Shown piece after piece: positions 9,355 through 15,861 of a stretch of DNA of 18,238 bases (within the stretch, counting starts at the first letter, position 1; the number at the start of each line of letters is the position of its first letter). Source of the DNA: Actinomycetes bacterium (GTDB lineage Bacteria > Actinomycetota > Acidimicrobiia > Acidimicrobiales > Microtrichaceae); NCBI GenBank assembly GCA_023437745.1, contig JAEZFI010000253.1:1-18238 (forward strand), written 5' to 3'. The notes below the pieces were generated by a model. That model worked only from the letters and a program-made list of their open reading frames with translations, ran no database searches and was not told where the DNA came from. The translations under genes were made by a program, and so were the position numbers.

Positions 9355-9797
9355 TCGGCGTCCGGGGCGCGATGCCGGGCGACGAGCCCGACGTACGTCG
9401 CCTCGCAGCGGCCGCCCGGGCCGCCATCGCCGAGGCCAAGGGGGGCGCCCAGCTCCTCGCCGACCTCGACCCGATCGACGCGATCGTCGACGAGCTCGAC
9501 GGCGTCGTCGTCGGCACGGTCGGGGGAGCGGTCGTCGGCTACGGCGTGACGCGGGTGTCCGGTGCGCGGGGCGTGCTGGCGGAGCTGTTCGTGGAGGCGG
9601 CGGCCCGCGGCGTCGGAGTGGGGGCAGCGATCCTCGGAGAGGCTCAGGTCCGCCTGACCGCCGCGGGCTGCACCGGCATCGACTCGCAGGCGCTCCCGGG
9701 CGACCGGGCCACCAAGAACTTCTTCGAGGCGCACGGCATGGTGACCCGCCTCCTCGTCACCCATCGGCGCCTTCCGGTCTCCGATGCCACCGGCTGA
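9351..9797 (+). CDS. GNAT-family N-acetyltransferase
   Basis: The 148-residue product has the size and pattern of a GNAT enzyme, which transfers acetyl from acetyl-CoA to an amine. Motif A is seen as VLAELFVEAAARGVGVGAAIL with the pyrophosphate-binding RGVGVGA at residues 86-92, followed by an amphipathic helix, a strand (GCTGIDSQALPG), and motif B as ATKNFFEAHGM (120-130). The ATG at 9351 overlaps the preceding stop as ATGA. The NUDIX gene begins 14 bases before its end, so the genes are translationally linked. The substrate cannot be told from sequence. Confidence 0.88.
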   Translation: MIGVRGAMPGDEPDVRRLAAAARAAIAEAKGGAQLLADLDPIDAIVDELDGVVVGTVGGAVVGYGVTRVSGARGVLAELFVEAAARGVGVGAAILGEAQVRLTAAGCTGIDSQALPGDRATKNFFEAHGMVTRLLVTHRRLPVSDATG

Positions 9798-10197
9798 TCG
9801 ACCACGGGTCTGCGTCGGCGCCATCGCCGTCCGGGACGACTCCCTGCTGATGATCCAGCGGAGGACCGGCACGTCGGCCGGCCGGTGGTCCCTTCCCGGA
9901 GGGCACGTGGAGCGCGGCGAGACCGTCGCCGAGGCGCTGGTGCGGGAGCTGGCCGAGGAGACCGGGCTCGCAGGGCTCTGCGGCCCGCTGCTCGGCTGGG
10001 CCGAGCACATCGCCGAGCACGCCCACTACGTGATCCTCAACTTCGAGGTCACGGTGGTGGACGACGGCGAGCCCCGTCCCGGCGACGACGAGCGCGACGC
10101 GAGGTGGGTCCCGCTCTGGGAGGTCTCAGAGCTGAAGCTGACCGAGGGTCTCGCCGAGTTCCTCGCCGATCACGACCTCATCGAGCTGCTTGCTTGA
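9784..10197 (+). CDS. NUDIX hydrolase
   Basis: The 137-residue product carries a complete Nudix box, Gx5Ex7RExxEExGL, at residues 40-62 (Gly40, Glu46, Arg54, Glu55, Glu58, Glu59, Gly61). It is preceded by WSLPGGHVE and a beta strand that begins VCVGAIAV. Such enzymes cleave nucleoside diphosphate-linked substrates; the length fits MutT- or ADP-ribose-pyrophosphatase-like members, but specificity cannot be assigned. The ATG at 9784 lies inside the end of the GNAT gene with no good Shine-Dalgarno, so translation probably depends on coupling. It ends 9 bases from the convergent enoyl-CoA hydratase gene. Confidence 0.92.
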   Translation: MPPADRPRVCVGAIAVRDDSLLMIQRRTGTSAGRWSLPGGHVERGETVAEALVRELAEETGLAGLCGPLLGWAEHIAEHAHYVILNFEVTVVDDGEPRPGDDERDARWVPLWEVSELKLTEGLAEFLADHDLIELLA

Positions 10198-10198
10198 C

Positions 10199-10216
10199 GG
10201 GCCGGGTCAGCGGCCC
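10199..10216. terminator. Hairpin between convergent genes, possible bidirectional terminator
   Basis: GGGCC and GGCCC flank an 8-base loop in the gap between the convergent NUDIX and enoyl-CoA hydratase stops, extending into the last codons of the latter. The stem is short and has no U-tract. Confidence 0.3.
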
Positions 10217-10983
10217 TTCCACTGCGGGGCCCGCTTCTCGATGAAGGCGGTGAGGCCCTCGCCGAAGTCTTCGGTGCCGAACATCTTGGCGATCCCGTCG
10301 CCCGAGAGCTTCCAGCCGATCTCGTCGGGCTGATCGGTGGCCTCGAGGACGATCTTGCGGCTTTCGCGCACGGCGAGGGGGGCGTTCTCGCTGATCTGCC
10401 CGGCGAGGACCTTGGCGGCCTCGAGGGCCTCGCCCTCCTCGCAGAGCGCGTTGACCCAGCCGAAGTGGTGCGCCCGCTCGGCGGGGAAGTCGAGACGGCC
10501 CGTGAGGACGAGCTCCATCGCGATGTTGCGCGGCAGCTTGCGGGGGAGACGGAACAGGCCGCCGGCGGCCGCCACGAGGTTGCGCTTCACCTCCGGCACG
10601 CCGAACACCGCGGTGCGGGAGGCGACGACCAGGTCGCAGGCGAGCACGAGCTCGGTGCCGCCGGCCAGTGCGGGGCCGTCGACCGCCGCGATGAGGGGCT
10701 TGGTGCGCTCACGCTGGACGAGGCCGCCGAAGCCGCCACGCTGCGTGGACATGCCGCCCGGATCGACGCTCATCTGCTTCAGGTCGGCGCCCGCGCAGAA
10801 GATGTAGCCCTTGTCGGTCTTGGCGCCGGTGAGGATGCCGACCCAGACCTCGTCGTCGGCTTCGATCTGGTCGATCGCCTCCTCGATGCCGGTCGCGACG
10901 GCCGTGTTCACGGCGTTCCGCGCCTCGGGCCGGTTGATCGTGATGATGCCGACGTTGCCCTGCTTCTCGTACTCGATCGTCAT
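10207..10983 (-). CDS. Enoyl-CoA hydratase/isomerase (crotonase family)
   Basis: The 258-residue product is a full-length crotonase, hydrating trans-2-enoyl-CoA in fatty-acid or related acyl-CoA breakdown. The oxyanion-hole segment FCAGADLK is at residues 62-69 and the second, ALAGGTELVLACD, at 106-117. Glu111 and Glu131 (in FGVPEVKRNLVAAAGG) sit where the two catalytic acids of rat mitochondrial hydratase lie, so a true hydratase is more likely than an isomerase. The C-terminal FGTEDFGEGLTAFIEKRAPQWKGR is typical of the family. The ATG at 10983 is preceded by TAGGGT with a 6-base gap and no Shine-Dalgarno. A TetR-type dyad just upstream suggests control by an acyl-CoA-responsive repressor. 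Confidence 0.95.
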   Translation of the reverse strand: MTIEYEKQGNVGIITINRPEARNAVNTAVATGIEEAIDQIEADDEVWVGILTGAKTDKGYIFCAGADLKQMSVDPGGMSTQRGGFGGLVQRERTKPLIAAVDGPALAGGTELVLACDLVVASRTAVFGVPEVKRNLVAAAGGLFRLPRKLPRNIAMELVLTGRLDFPAERAHHFGWVNALCEEGEALEAAKVLAGQISENAPLAVRESRKIVLEATDQPDEIGWKLSGDGIAKMFGTEDFGEGLTAFIEKRAPQWKGR

Positions 10984-10989
10984 GGTGGC

Positions 10990-10995
10990 ACCCTA
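10990..10995 (-). promoter_or_regulatory. -10 element (TAGGGT) of the enoyl-CoA hydratase gene
   Basis: On the minus strand TAGGGT is followed by 6 bases and then the ATG, the exact geometry of a transcript starting at the start codon. A TCGACC box 18 bases upstream is a fair -35 match and overlaps the dyad at 11003-11020. Confidence 0.55.
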
Positions 10996-11002
10996 CGGTT
11001 TT

Positions 11003-11020
11003 CTTGACCGGTCGGTCGAG
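11003..11020. promoter_or_regulatory. Putative TetR/AcrR-type operator (imperfect 18-base dyad)
   Basis: CTTGACCG-GT-CGGTCGAG is an inverted repeat with 7 of 8 arm positions complementary, centred on two bases. It covers the -35/spacer region of the enoyl-CoA hydratase promoter and lies upstream of the divergent HAD gene. GACCG/CGGTC half-sites are typical of TetR-family regulators of acyl-CoA metabolism. The cognate regulator is not in the window. Confidence 0.5.
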
Positions 11021-11044
11021 TTCTGCGGGGGAGCGGCCGCTCCG

Positions 11045-11050
11045 TACGAT
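11045..11050 (+). promoter_or_regulatory. -10 element (TACGAT) of the HAD phosphatase gene
   Basis: TACGAT fits TANNNT and ends 7 bases before the ATG at 11058. No ribosome binding site is present, and no strong -35 box is visible. Confidence 0.5.
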
Positions 11051-11057
11051 CGATGCC

Positions 11058-11603
11058 ATGGCCCCCCGCATCCCCGTGTTCGACCTCGACGGCACGCTCG
11101 TCGACTCCGACGAGGCGCTGGTCGTCCCGTTCCTCCGCATGGGGATCGCCCGGGAGGACATCACCTTCGGGCTGCCGGCAGAGCAGTCCTGCGTGGAGCT
11201 CGGGGTCTCGATCGACGACTACGTGGCGCTCTACGACGTGGACGAGGTGAAGCCGTTCGACGGCGCCGAGGAGCTGGTGGCCTCGCTCGACCGCTGGGCG
11301 GTGTGCTCGAACAAGCACCCGGTCTCTGCGTCGGCCGAGCTGGCGCGTCTCGGCTGGAAGCCCGAGGTCGCCCTCTTCACCGACGCGTTCGAGGGCCGCC
11401 CCAAGGAGCTGGAGCCCGTCCTCGCACTGCTCGGCGTCGGCGCCGACCAGGTGGTGTTCGTCGGTGACACCGACCACGACCGGCGGTGCGCGGAGGTCGT
11501 GGGTGCCGCCTTCGCCTGGGCGGGTTGGAACCCTCGCTGCGCCGCGGCCTCGCCGTCAGGCGTCGTCCTCGGGCACCCGCTCGACGTCCTCGACCTGCTC
11601 TGA
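11058..11603 (+). CDS. HAD-superfamily phosphatase
   Basis: The 181-residue product has HAD motif I DLDGTL at residues 9-14 (nucleophile Asp9, acid Asp11), motif II in VCSNKHP, a motif III Lys in the RPKELEP stretch, and motif IV as VVFVGDTDHDRRCA. It looks like a short phosphoglycolate-phosphatase-type enzyme with a small helical cap, hydrolysing a phosphomonoester of unknown identity. The frame is open back to 11004, but ATG 11058 is chosen because the conserved VFDLDGTL follows directly and the TACGAT box lies 7 bases before it. Its last 48 bases overlap the 3' end of the convergent gene at 11556-13106. Confidence 0.9.
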   Translation: MAPRIPVFDLDGTLVDSDEALVVPFLRMGIAREDITFGLPAEQSCVELGVSIDDYVALYDVDEVKPFDGAEELVASLDRWAVCSNKHPVSASAELARLGWKPEVALFTDAFEGRPKELEPVLALLGVGADQVVFVGDTDHDRRCAEVVGAAFAWAGWNPRCAAASPSGVVLGHPLDVLDLL

Positions 11604-13106
11604 CGGCGCGTCGGCCTCGGCCTCCGGCGCAGCGTCGGCCTCGGGCGCAGCGTCGGTCTCGGGTGCAGCCTCTGCCACGGGTGCAGCCTCTGCCACGGGT
11701 GCAGCCTCCTCGGCCACCGGAGACTCGACGTTCGGCTCCTCGGTCGTCGGGACCTCCGCCGTGGGCTCCTCGACCGGCGTGTCGGCCTTCGGCTCGGCCG
11801 ACGGGTCCTTCGCCGCCTTCGGCGCGGACCCGCCGCCACCGCCGGCGGGCTTCTTCGACCGACGGTCGGCACCCGGCCGCTTCCGTGCGCGCTTGGGCAC
11901 CGTCGCCGGATCGATGCCGAACTGCTCGGCGATCTGCGGGAGACGCTCGGCCGCGCCGGACACGATCTTGATCAGGTCCTCCGACGGGTTCTCCGGCCGG
12001 CTCGCCGCCTTCACCGCGGCGCGCACCGGCGAGAAGCCGAGCGCGTCGAGGACGGTGTCCCAGCGCTCCGTGGAGGTCTCGGCGGTCAACGCCGCCGAGG
12101 TCGCGGCCGTCAGCCGCTCGCCCAGTTCCTTGGGGAGCGGCACCCCGGCCTTCGGCGGTCGGCTGCTGACTCGCAGCGCCCGGACGACGCGCTCGGCGTC
12201 GAGGAGCAGCTTCAGCTCCTCGAGCCACGCTGCGTGCTCCTCGTCGGAGCGGCGGGTGTAGGCAGCGCTCAGCTCGTCGCGGAGGCGGGTGACCTCGTCG
12301 TCGCGGGGCACGCTGTCCGACGCGACGACGACGGAGCGGAGGTCGCGCAGGTCGACCTCCTCGATCACGGCGACGGCGGCCTCGGCCCGGTCGCGCCACT
12401 CGGCCAGCTTCAGGCTGGGGAGCAGCTTCTCGGCCAGGGCGACGAGCGCGTCGCCCTTGACCTCGGGGAGGCCCTGCGCACGGTTCGAGGTGTTCTGCGC
12501 GTCGATCGCTGCACGGACGGCGGGGATGCCGCCCTGCAGCGCCGCCTCGGCGACGGGACGCTGCTCCGGCGCCAGCTCGCTCAGCACGGCATTGCGATGG
12601 GTGCGTGCCGGGCGGATCCGCTTCGGCTTCGGACGCTCGGGCAGATCCGGCATCGGGGCGAAGCGGCGTCCGCCCTCACGACCTCCCGATCGCTCGCCCG
12701 AGCGAGGCCCGCGGCCCCGCTCGCCGTCGCGACCGCGCCCGCGGTCGCCCTCGCGGCGCGGCCCGCGGTCGCCGTCTCGATCCCGGCGCGGCCCGCGATC
12801 CCTGTCGCGTCCACCGCGGCCCTTGGGGGCGAGCTGCGTCGAGACCAGCTCCTTCGGCTCGGGGCGGGGGTTCAGCTCGATGCGCTCGTAGCGACCCTCC
12901 TTCTTGCCCTTGGTCGGGAGGACCTCGGTGATCTCGATCCCGTCGATGAGCACCTCGGCCTCGACCTTGAGCACGTCACCGACCTTGGCCTCGCCGGGCA
13001 GGAGCGAGCCGGCCACCTCGCCCTTGGGCTGGCGAGCGCCGGCCTTGCGCCACGTCCAGGATCCGTCCGGGCGCGCGCTGGTGAGTTCGACCTCGAGTCT
13101 CGGCAT
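11556..13106 (-). CDS. Unrecognised protein with Arg/Gly/Asp-rich linker and acidic repeat tail
   Basis: I do not recognise a family for this 516-residue product. Residues 1-80 look like a small beta domain (VEVELTS-like strand, then GDVLKVEAEVLIDGIEITEVL), possibly OB/S1-like. Residues 97-147 are an Arg/Asp/Gly-rich low-complexity stretch of RDRDRGPR and RGRGRDGERGRG units, as in RNA-binding disordered regions. Residues about 165-400 form a predicted helical domain (EQRPVAEAAL, DALVALAEKLLPSL, LEELKLLLDAERVVRALRV, LPQIAEQFGI). A basic patch (404-420) and an Ala/Pro/Glu tail with six-residue repeats (421-516) follow. There are no membrane segments or Cys pairs. A cytoplasmic RNA- or ribosome-associated role is inference from composition only. 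The ATG at 13106 is 7 bases after TAGCGT with no Shine-Dalgarno. The gene ends inside the convergent HAD gene. Confidence 0.8.
   Translation of the reverse strand: MPRLEVELTSARPDGSWTWRKAGARQPKGEVAGSLLPGEAKVGDVLKVEAEVLIDGIEITEVLPTKGKKEGRYERIELNPRPEPKELVSTQLAPKGRGGRDRDRGPRRDRDGDRGPRREGDRGRGRDGERGRGPRSGERSGGREGGRRFAPMPDLPERPKPKRIRPARTHRNAVLSELAPEQRPVAEAALQGGIPAVRAAIDAQNTSNRAQGLPEVKGDALVALAEKLLPSLKLAEWRDRAEAAVAVIEEVDLRDLRSVVVASDSVPRDDEVTRLRDELSAAYTRRSDEEHAAWLEELKLLLDAERVVRALRVSSRPPKAGVPLPKELGERLTAATSAALTAETSTERWDTVLDALGFSPVRAAVKAASRPENPSEDLIKIVSGAAERLPQIAEQFGIDPATVPKRARKRPGADRRSKKPAGGGGGSAPKAAKDPSAEPKADTPVEEPTAEVPTTEEPNVESPVAEEAAPVAEAAPVAEAAPETDAAPEADAAPEAEADAPSEQVEDVERVPEDDA
11626..11715 (-). 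repeat. Five tandem 18-base units in the 3' end of the unrecognised gene
   Basis: Units begin at 11626, 11644, 11662, 11680 and 11698. Units 3 and 4 are identical, GGTGCAGCCTCTGCCACG on the plus strand; the others differ at several positions. They encode six-residue Ala/Pro/Glu repeats such as APVAEA. Confidence 0.9.
12666..12818 (-). repeat. Low-complexity stretch encoding the Arg/Gly/Asp-rich linker
   Basis: Interleaved CGCGG, GGTCG and CGATC-type words on the plus strand encode residues 97-147 of the unrecognised protein. The repetition is at the amino-acid level and follows the reading frame. Confidence 0.75.
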
Positions 13107-13113
13107 GGGCCGA

Positions 13114-13119
13114 ACGCTA
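13114..13119 (-). promoter_or_regulatory. -10 element (TAGCGT) of the unrecognised Arg/Gly/Asp-rich protein gene
   Basis: On the minus strand TAGCGT is followed by 7 bases and then the ATG at 13106. A weak GTGAGC box lies 18 bases further upstream. No ribosome binding site is present. Confidence 0.5.
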
Positions 13120-13264
13120 CCGCCATCGGTGCGAACGGCTCACATGGGGAGCGCGACGTGAGTCCGAATTGCCTACTCAAGCGATGTGGGGGTCGTCCCG
13201 ATCCATGATCACGCCCCTGCACCTGGGTTCCGGGACCGCTCCCGATGAACCGTCGACGATCGTT

Positions 13265-13270
13265 GGAGGG
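13265..13270 (+). promoter_or_regulatory. Ribosome binding site GGAGGG deciding the DUF3006-like start
   Basis: GGAGGG lies 3 bases before GTG 13274 (4 if the core is GGAGG). The spacing is short but this is the only Shine-Dalgarno match near any in-frame start. It disfavours the longer frame beginning at 13169. Confidence 0.5.
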
Positions 13271-13273
13271 CCC

Positions 13274-13603
13274 GTGTCTCTTCGTCCCGACATCATGCTG
13301 CTGCCCGAGCTCGGCCAGCCCGTGCCCGACTCCGAGACCCGTGGGGTCGTCGGCTCCCTGGACGGCCCCCTCGTCAACGTCCTCCTCGGCCCGTCACAGG
13401 AGGTCTGGGAGTTCCCCCGCGAGATGCTGCCCGACGGGATCACCGTGGGCTCGTGCCTCCGGATCGACATGGCCGGCACTCGCCCGGTCGCGGTGGAGGT
13501 CGATGCGGACACCGAGGCCCTCCGCACCCGTCCCGTCGACCAACGACTCGAGCGCCTGATCCGCCGCGAGCGCCTGGTCTCGCCGCCGCCCGACGCAGCC
13601 TGA
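13274..13603 (+). CDS. DUF3006-like small protein
   Basis: The 109-residue product has the layout of DUF3006 proteins: a first strand pair around RGVVGSLDGPLVNVLLG, then VWEFPREMLPDGITVGSCLRID matching the family's P(x)xxLPxGxxEGDxL, and a charged C-terminal helix (RPVDQRLERLIRRERLV) similar to the RxxRIxxLxxKL ending. DUF3006 members are small, cytoplasmic and of unknown function, often about 70-90 residues; about 22 extra residues (SLRPDIMLLPELGQPV) precede the domain here. The GTG at 13274 is chosen for its upstream GGAGGG. No confident promoter is seen in the 167 bases between it and the divergent gene. It converges on the EthD-like gene with the repeat element at 13608-13702 between them. 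Confidence 0.68.
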   Translation: MSLRPDIMLLPELGQPVPDSETRGVVGSLDGPLVNVLLGPSQEVWEFPREMLPDGITVGSCLRIDMAGTRPVAVEVDADTEALRTRPVDQRLERLIRRERLVSPPPDAA

Positions 13604-13607
13604 CCCA

Positions 13608-13702
13608 GCCCGGGCACGTCAGGACAGCCCGGGTAGCGCAGCCGACGAAGCGAGCCTGCGAGCGAGCCGGAGGCGGAGCTGGCCCGGGCACGTCAGGACA
13701 GC
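13608..13702. repeat. MITE-like intergenic element, copy A
   Basis: A core of about 55 bases (13631-13685) starts GGGTAGCGCAGCCGACGAAG and ends GAGCTGGCCC. Its ends are inverted: GCCCGGG at 13627-13633 pairs with CCCGGGC at 13683-13689. On both sides lies the same direct repeat, CCCGGGCACGTCAGGACAGC (13609-13628 and 13683-13702), extended by one more matching G on the left. The right copy contains the stop codon of the EthD-like gene. The core resembles the element at 18017-18108, but the flanking direct repeat does not. Confidence 0.7.
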
Positions 13703-14412
13703 AGGTACTCGGACATGGTGGAGCTGCGGAGCCGGGCGAGGTCGAGGCACGCGCCGACGCTCTCCATCATCCGCTCGACGTTCCGCCGGAGGAGCTCCGG
13801 GTCGCCGTCGGCGCAGAAGAACCGCATCGGATCGGTCACGTCGTCGATCGACGCCCAGCACTCCTCGACGATGCCGTGGAGCTCGGGCGCGTCGTCCGTG
13901 ACGGGGTGCGCGACCTCGTTCCGCACGTATCGGGTCCGGGGCTGGATCTCGGCGGAGACCGGCGACTGGGTGCCGTGCCACCGGCGCCGCCACTCGCGCA
14001 CCGCGAGCCCCTCGGGGCGGTGGAGGAGCGCGACGGTGCTGATGCCGGGAGAGCGCTCGCCGGCGGCCCAGTCCCGCGGGCCGGCCCACCGGGTGTCGCC
14101 GTAGTCGGTCCAGAGCGACTCCGCGACCCGGTAGCCCGCCAGCCGGAGGCCGAGCGTGCCGAGTGCCGCCTCGATGGCCTGGGGCCGCCGGTCGTACGCG
14201 TGGACCCACAGCGACACCACGGCCACGTGGGGGTCCTCGCCGGCGGGCGGCGGAGCGGGGGAGGGGCACACCGACTCGGCGTCGTCCACGTCGATCCACA
14301 CGGGACCCACCGACAGGTCGACCAGCTCGGGCGCCACACCCATCACCGCGTCCCGGTAGCGGTCGCTCCCCTCGGCGGCCTCGCCCCACAGGACGTACAC
14401 CAGCTTCTCCAT
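13693..14412 (-). CDS. EthD-like dimeric alpha/beta-barrel protein
   Basis: The 239-residue product has a C-terminal segment typical of EthD/ferredoxin-like barrel proteins: ALLHRPEGLAVREWRRRWHG (about 128-147), IQPRTRYVRNEVAHPV (156-171), and HGIVEECWASIDD (179-191), where the family has RxPGLSxEEFxxYWxxxHaP, YVQN and GIaElWFdS. The N-terminal half (LVYVLWG..., VAVVSLWVHAYDRR) may be a second, diverged copy of the fold. EthD-type proteins are found in degradation pathways, but a catalytic role is generally unproven. The ATG at 14412 overlaps the mycothione reductase stop by one base (TGATG), so it is translated from the same message. Its last codons lie inside the right direct repeat of the intergenic element. 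Confidence 0.72.
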   Translation of the reverse strand: MEKLVYVLWGEAAEGSDRYRDAVMGVAPELVDLSVGPVWIDVDDAESVCPSPAPPPAGEDPHVAVVSLWVHAYDRRPQAIEAALGTLGLRLAGYRVAESLWTDYGDTRWAGPRDWAAGERSPGISTVALLHRPEGLAVREWRRRWHGTQSPVSAEIQPRTRYVRNEVAHPVTDDAPELHGIVEECWASIDDVTDPMRFFCADGDPELLRRNVERMMESVGACLDLARLRSSTMSEYLLS

Positions 14413-15812
14413 CAGTGCGCCTCCGCCACGGGGTGCTCCTCGTGGAGCGCGAGCAGCGCGTTCTCCACCACCTCCGACAGCGCGGGATGGGGCCACATCT
14501 GCCCGCGGGCGACCTCGTCGGCGGTCTGACCGAACCGCATCGCCTGGACGAGGACCTGGATCAGGATCGCCGCCTGGTGCCCGATCACGTGGGCGCCGAG
14601 GATGCGACGGGTCGCCGGGTCGACCAGGACCTTCACGAAGCCCTCGGTGTCCTCCATCGCCCAGCCGTACGCCGTGCCGCCGTGCGCCCGGTGCCCGACG
14701 AGGAACGGCGTCCCTGCGGCCTCCAGCTCCTGCTGCGTCGCGCCGACCGACGCGATCTGCGGGTGGCCGAACACGGCGTGGGGCACGGCCTCCTCGTCGA
14801 TCTCGAGCGGGTCCTCGGGGTGGAGGAGGTTGTGCTGGACGACGCGTGCCTCGTGGTTGGCGACGTGCTTGAGCTGCAGCGGTGACCGGATGTCGCCGAG
14901 GGCGAAGATGCCGTCGGCTGCGGTGCGGAGTTGGGTGTCGGTCACGACGTTGCCCAGCGCGTCGAGCTGGACCCCGGTCCGCTCGACCTGCAGCTGGTCG
15001 CCGTTGGGGTGACGACCGGTTGCGACCAGCAGGGCGTCGAACTCGAGCGTCGACAGCTCGCCGCGGCAGACGACGTCGACCTCGACGACCTCGCCCACCC
15101 GGCGCGCGGCGACGACCTCGGTGCCGGTCCGGAGGTCGAGCCGCGCCGCCGTCAGCTCGGTGATCCGCCCCGAGACATCCCGGTCCTCGTGGGAGAGGAG
15201 CTGGTCGCGGCGGACGAGCATCGTCACGTCGGCGCCGAAGGCCTCGAAGACGTGGGCCTGCTCCACGGCGATGAAGCCGCCACCGATGATGCCGAGCCGC
15301 GCGGGGACCTCGTCGATCCGCATGATCGTGTCCGACGTGTGCGCGCCGACGGTGTCCAGGCCGGGGATGTCCGGGAGCACCGGACGTGCGCCCGCCGCGA
15401 GGACGAACCGGTCGCCCGTGATCTCGGTCACGGTGCCGTCGCTCGCGGTGACCTGCAGCTGCTTCTCGCCGACGAACCGGCCGTCGCCGGCGTAGACCGT
15501 GACGTGCGGTTGGTTGCTCCGCCACTCCTGCCCACCCGACGCGATCGGGTCGATGCGGGCGAAGATCCGGTCCCGCATGTCCCGCCAGCGGACACCGACG
15601 AGCTGGGCGTCGACGTCGAGGGCCCCGAGCCGCCGCATCTCCATGATCACGTCGGCGGGGTAGACGTACATCTTCGACGGGATGCAGCCACGGTTGAGGC
15701 ACGTGCCCCCGAACGCGTCGCGTTCGACGATGGCGACCTTCCAGTGGTCGAACCGGTGGTCGAGGAGGGTGTTCCCGCTCCCCGTACCGACGATGACCAG
15801 GTCGAAGTGCAT
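14412..15812 (-). CDS. mtr: Mycothione reductase
   Basis: Mycothione reductase is a flavoprotein disulfide reductase that uses NADPH to turn oxidised mycothiol back to the thiol, keeping the actinobacterial cytoplasm reduced. The 466-residue product opens with the FAD-binding VIVGTGSGNTLLD (7-18), then the redox-active GGTCLNRGCIPSK (Cys38, Cys43), the RIDPIASGG segment, the NADPH-binding GIIGGGFIAVEQAHVF, the ATGRHPN and FALGD motifs, LKHVANHEARVVQHN and GWAMEDTEGFVK, and the catalytic His442-Glu447 in WPHPALSEVVE. The ATG/GSGN start and the LKHVANHEARVVQHN segment are those of mycobacterial Mtr rather than lipoamide or glutathione reductases. The frame extends upstream to 15989, but ATG 15812 is fixed by the FAD motif and TACCGT 6 bases upstream. 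Confidence 0.95.
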   Translation of the reverse strand: MHFDLVIVGTGSGNTLLDHRFDHWKVAIVERDAFGGTCLNRGCIPSKMYVYPADVIMEMRRLGALDVDAQLVGVRWRDMRDRIFARIDPIASGGQEWRSNQPHVTVYAGDGRFVGEKQLQVTASDGTVTEITGDRFVLAAGARPVLPDIPGLDTVGAHTSDTIMRIDEVPARLGIIGGGFIAVEQAHVFEAFGADVTMLVRRDQLLSHEDRDVSGRITELTAARLDLRTGTEVVAARRVGEVVEVDVVCRGELSTLEFDALLVATGRHPNGDQLQVERTGVQLDALGNVVTDTQLRTAADGIFALGDIRSPLQLKHVANHEARVVQHNLLHPEDPLEIDEEAVPHAVFGHPQIASVGATQQELEAAGTPFLVGHRAHGGTAYGWAMEDTEGFVKVLVDPATRRILGAHVIGHQAAILIQVLVQAMRFGQTADEVARGQMWPHPALSEVVENALLALHEEHPVAEAH

Positions 15813-15818
15813 GGCCGC

Positions 15819-15824
15819 ACGGTA
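15819..15824 (-). promoter_or_regulatory. -10 element (TACCGT) of the mtr gene
   Basis: On the minus strand TACCGT is followed by 6 bases and then the ATG at 15812, in the 49-base gap after the cyclase gene. The same hexamer precedes the MDR dehydrogenase start at 4166. No ribosome binding site or clear -35 box is present. Confidence 0.5.
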
Positions 15825-15861
15825 TCGGCTGCCCTCGCGGACGCCGCCTCGTGGCTCCCGG

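Noticed and set aside
13169..13273. Longer N-terminus for the DUF3006-like protein
   Set aside because: The extra 35 residues have no strand pattern or ribosome binding site, while GGAGGG precedes GTG 13274.
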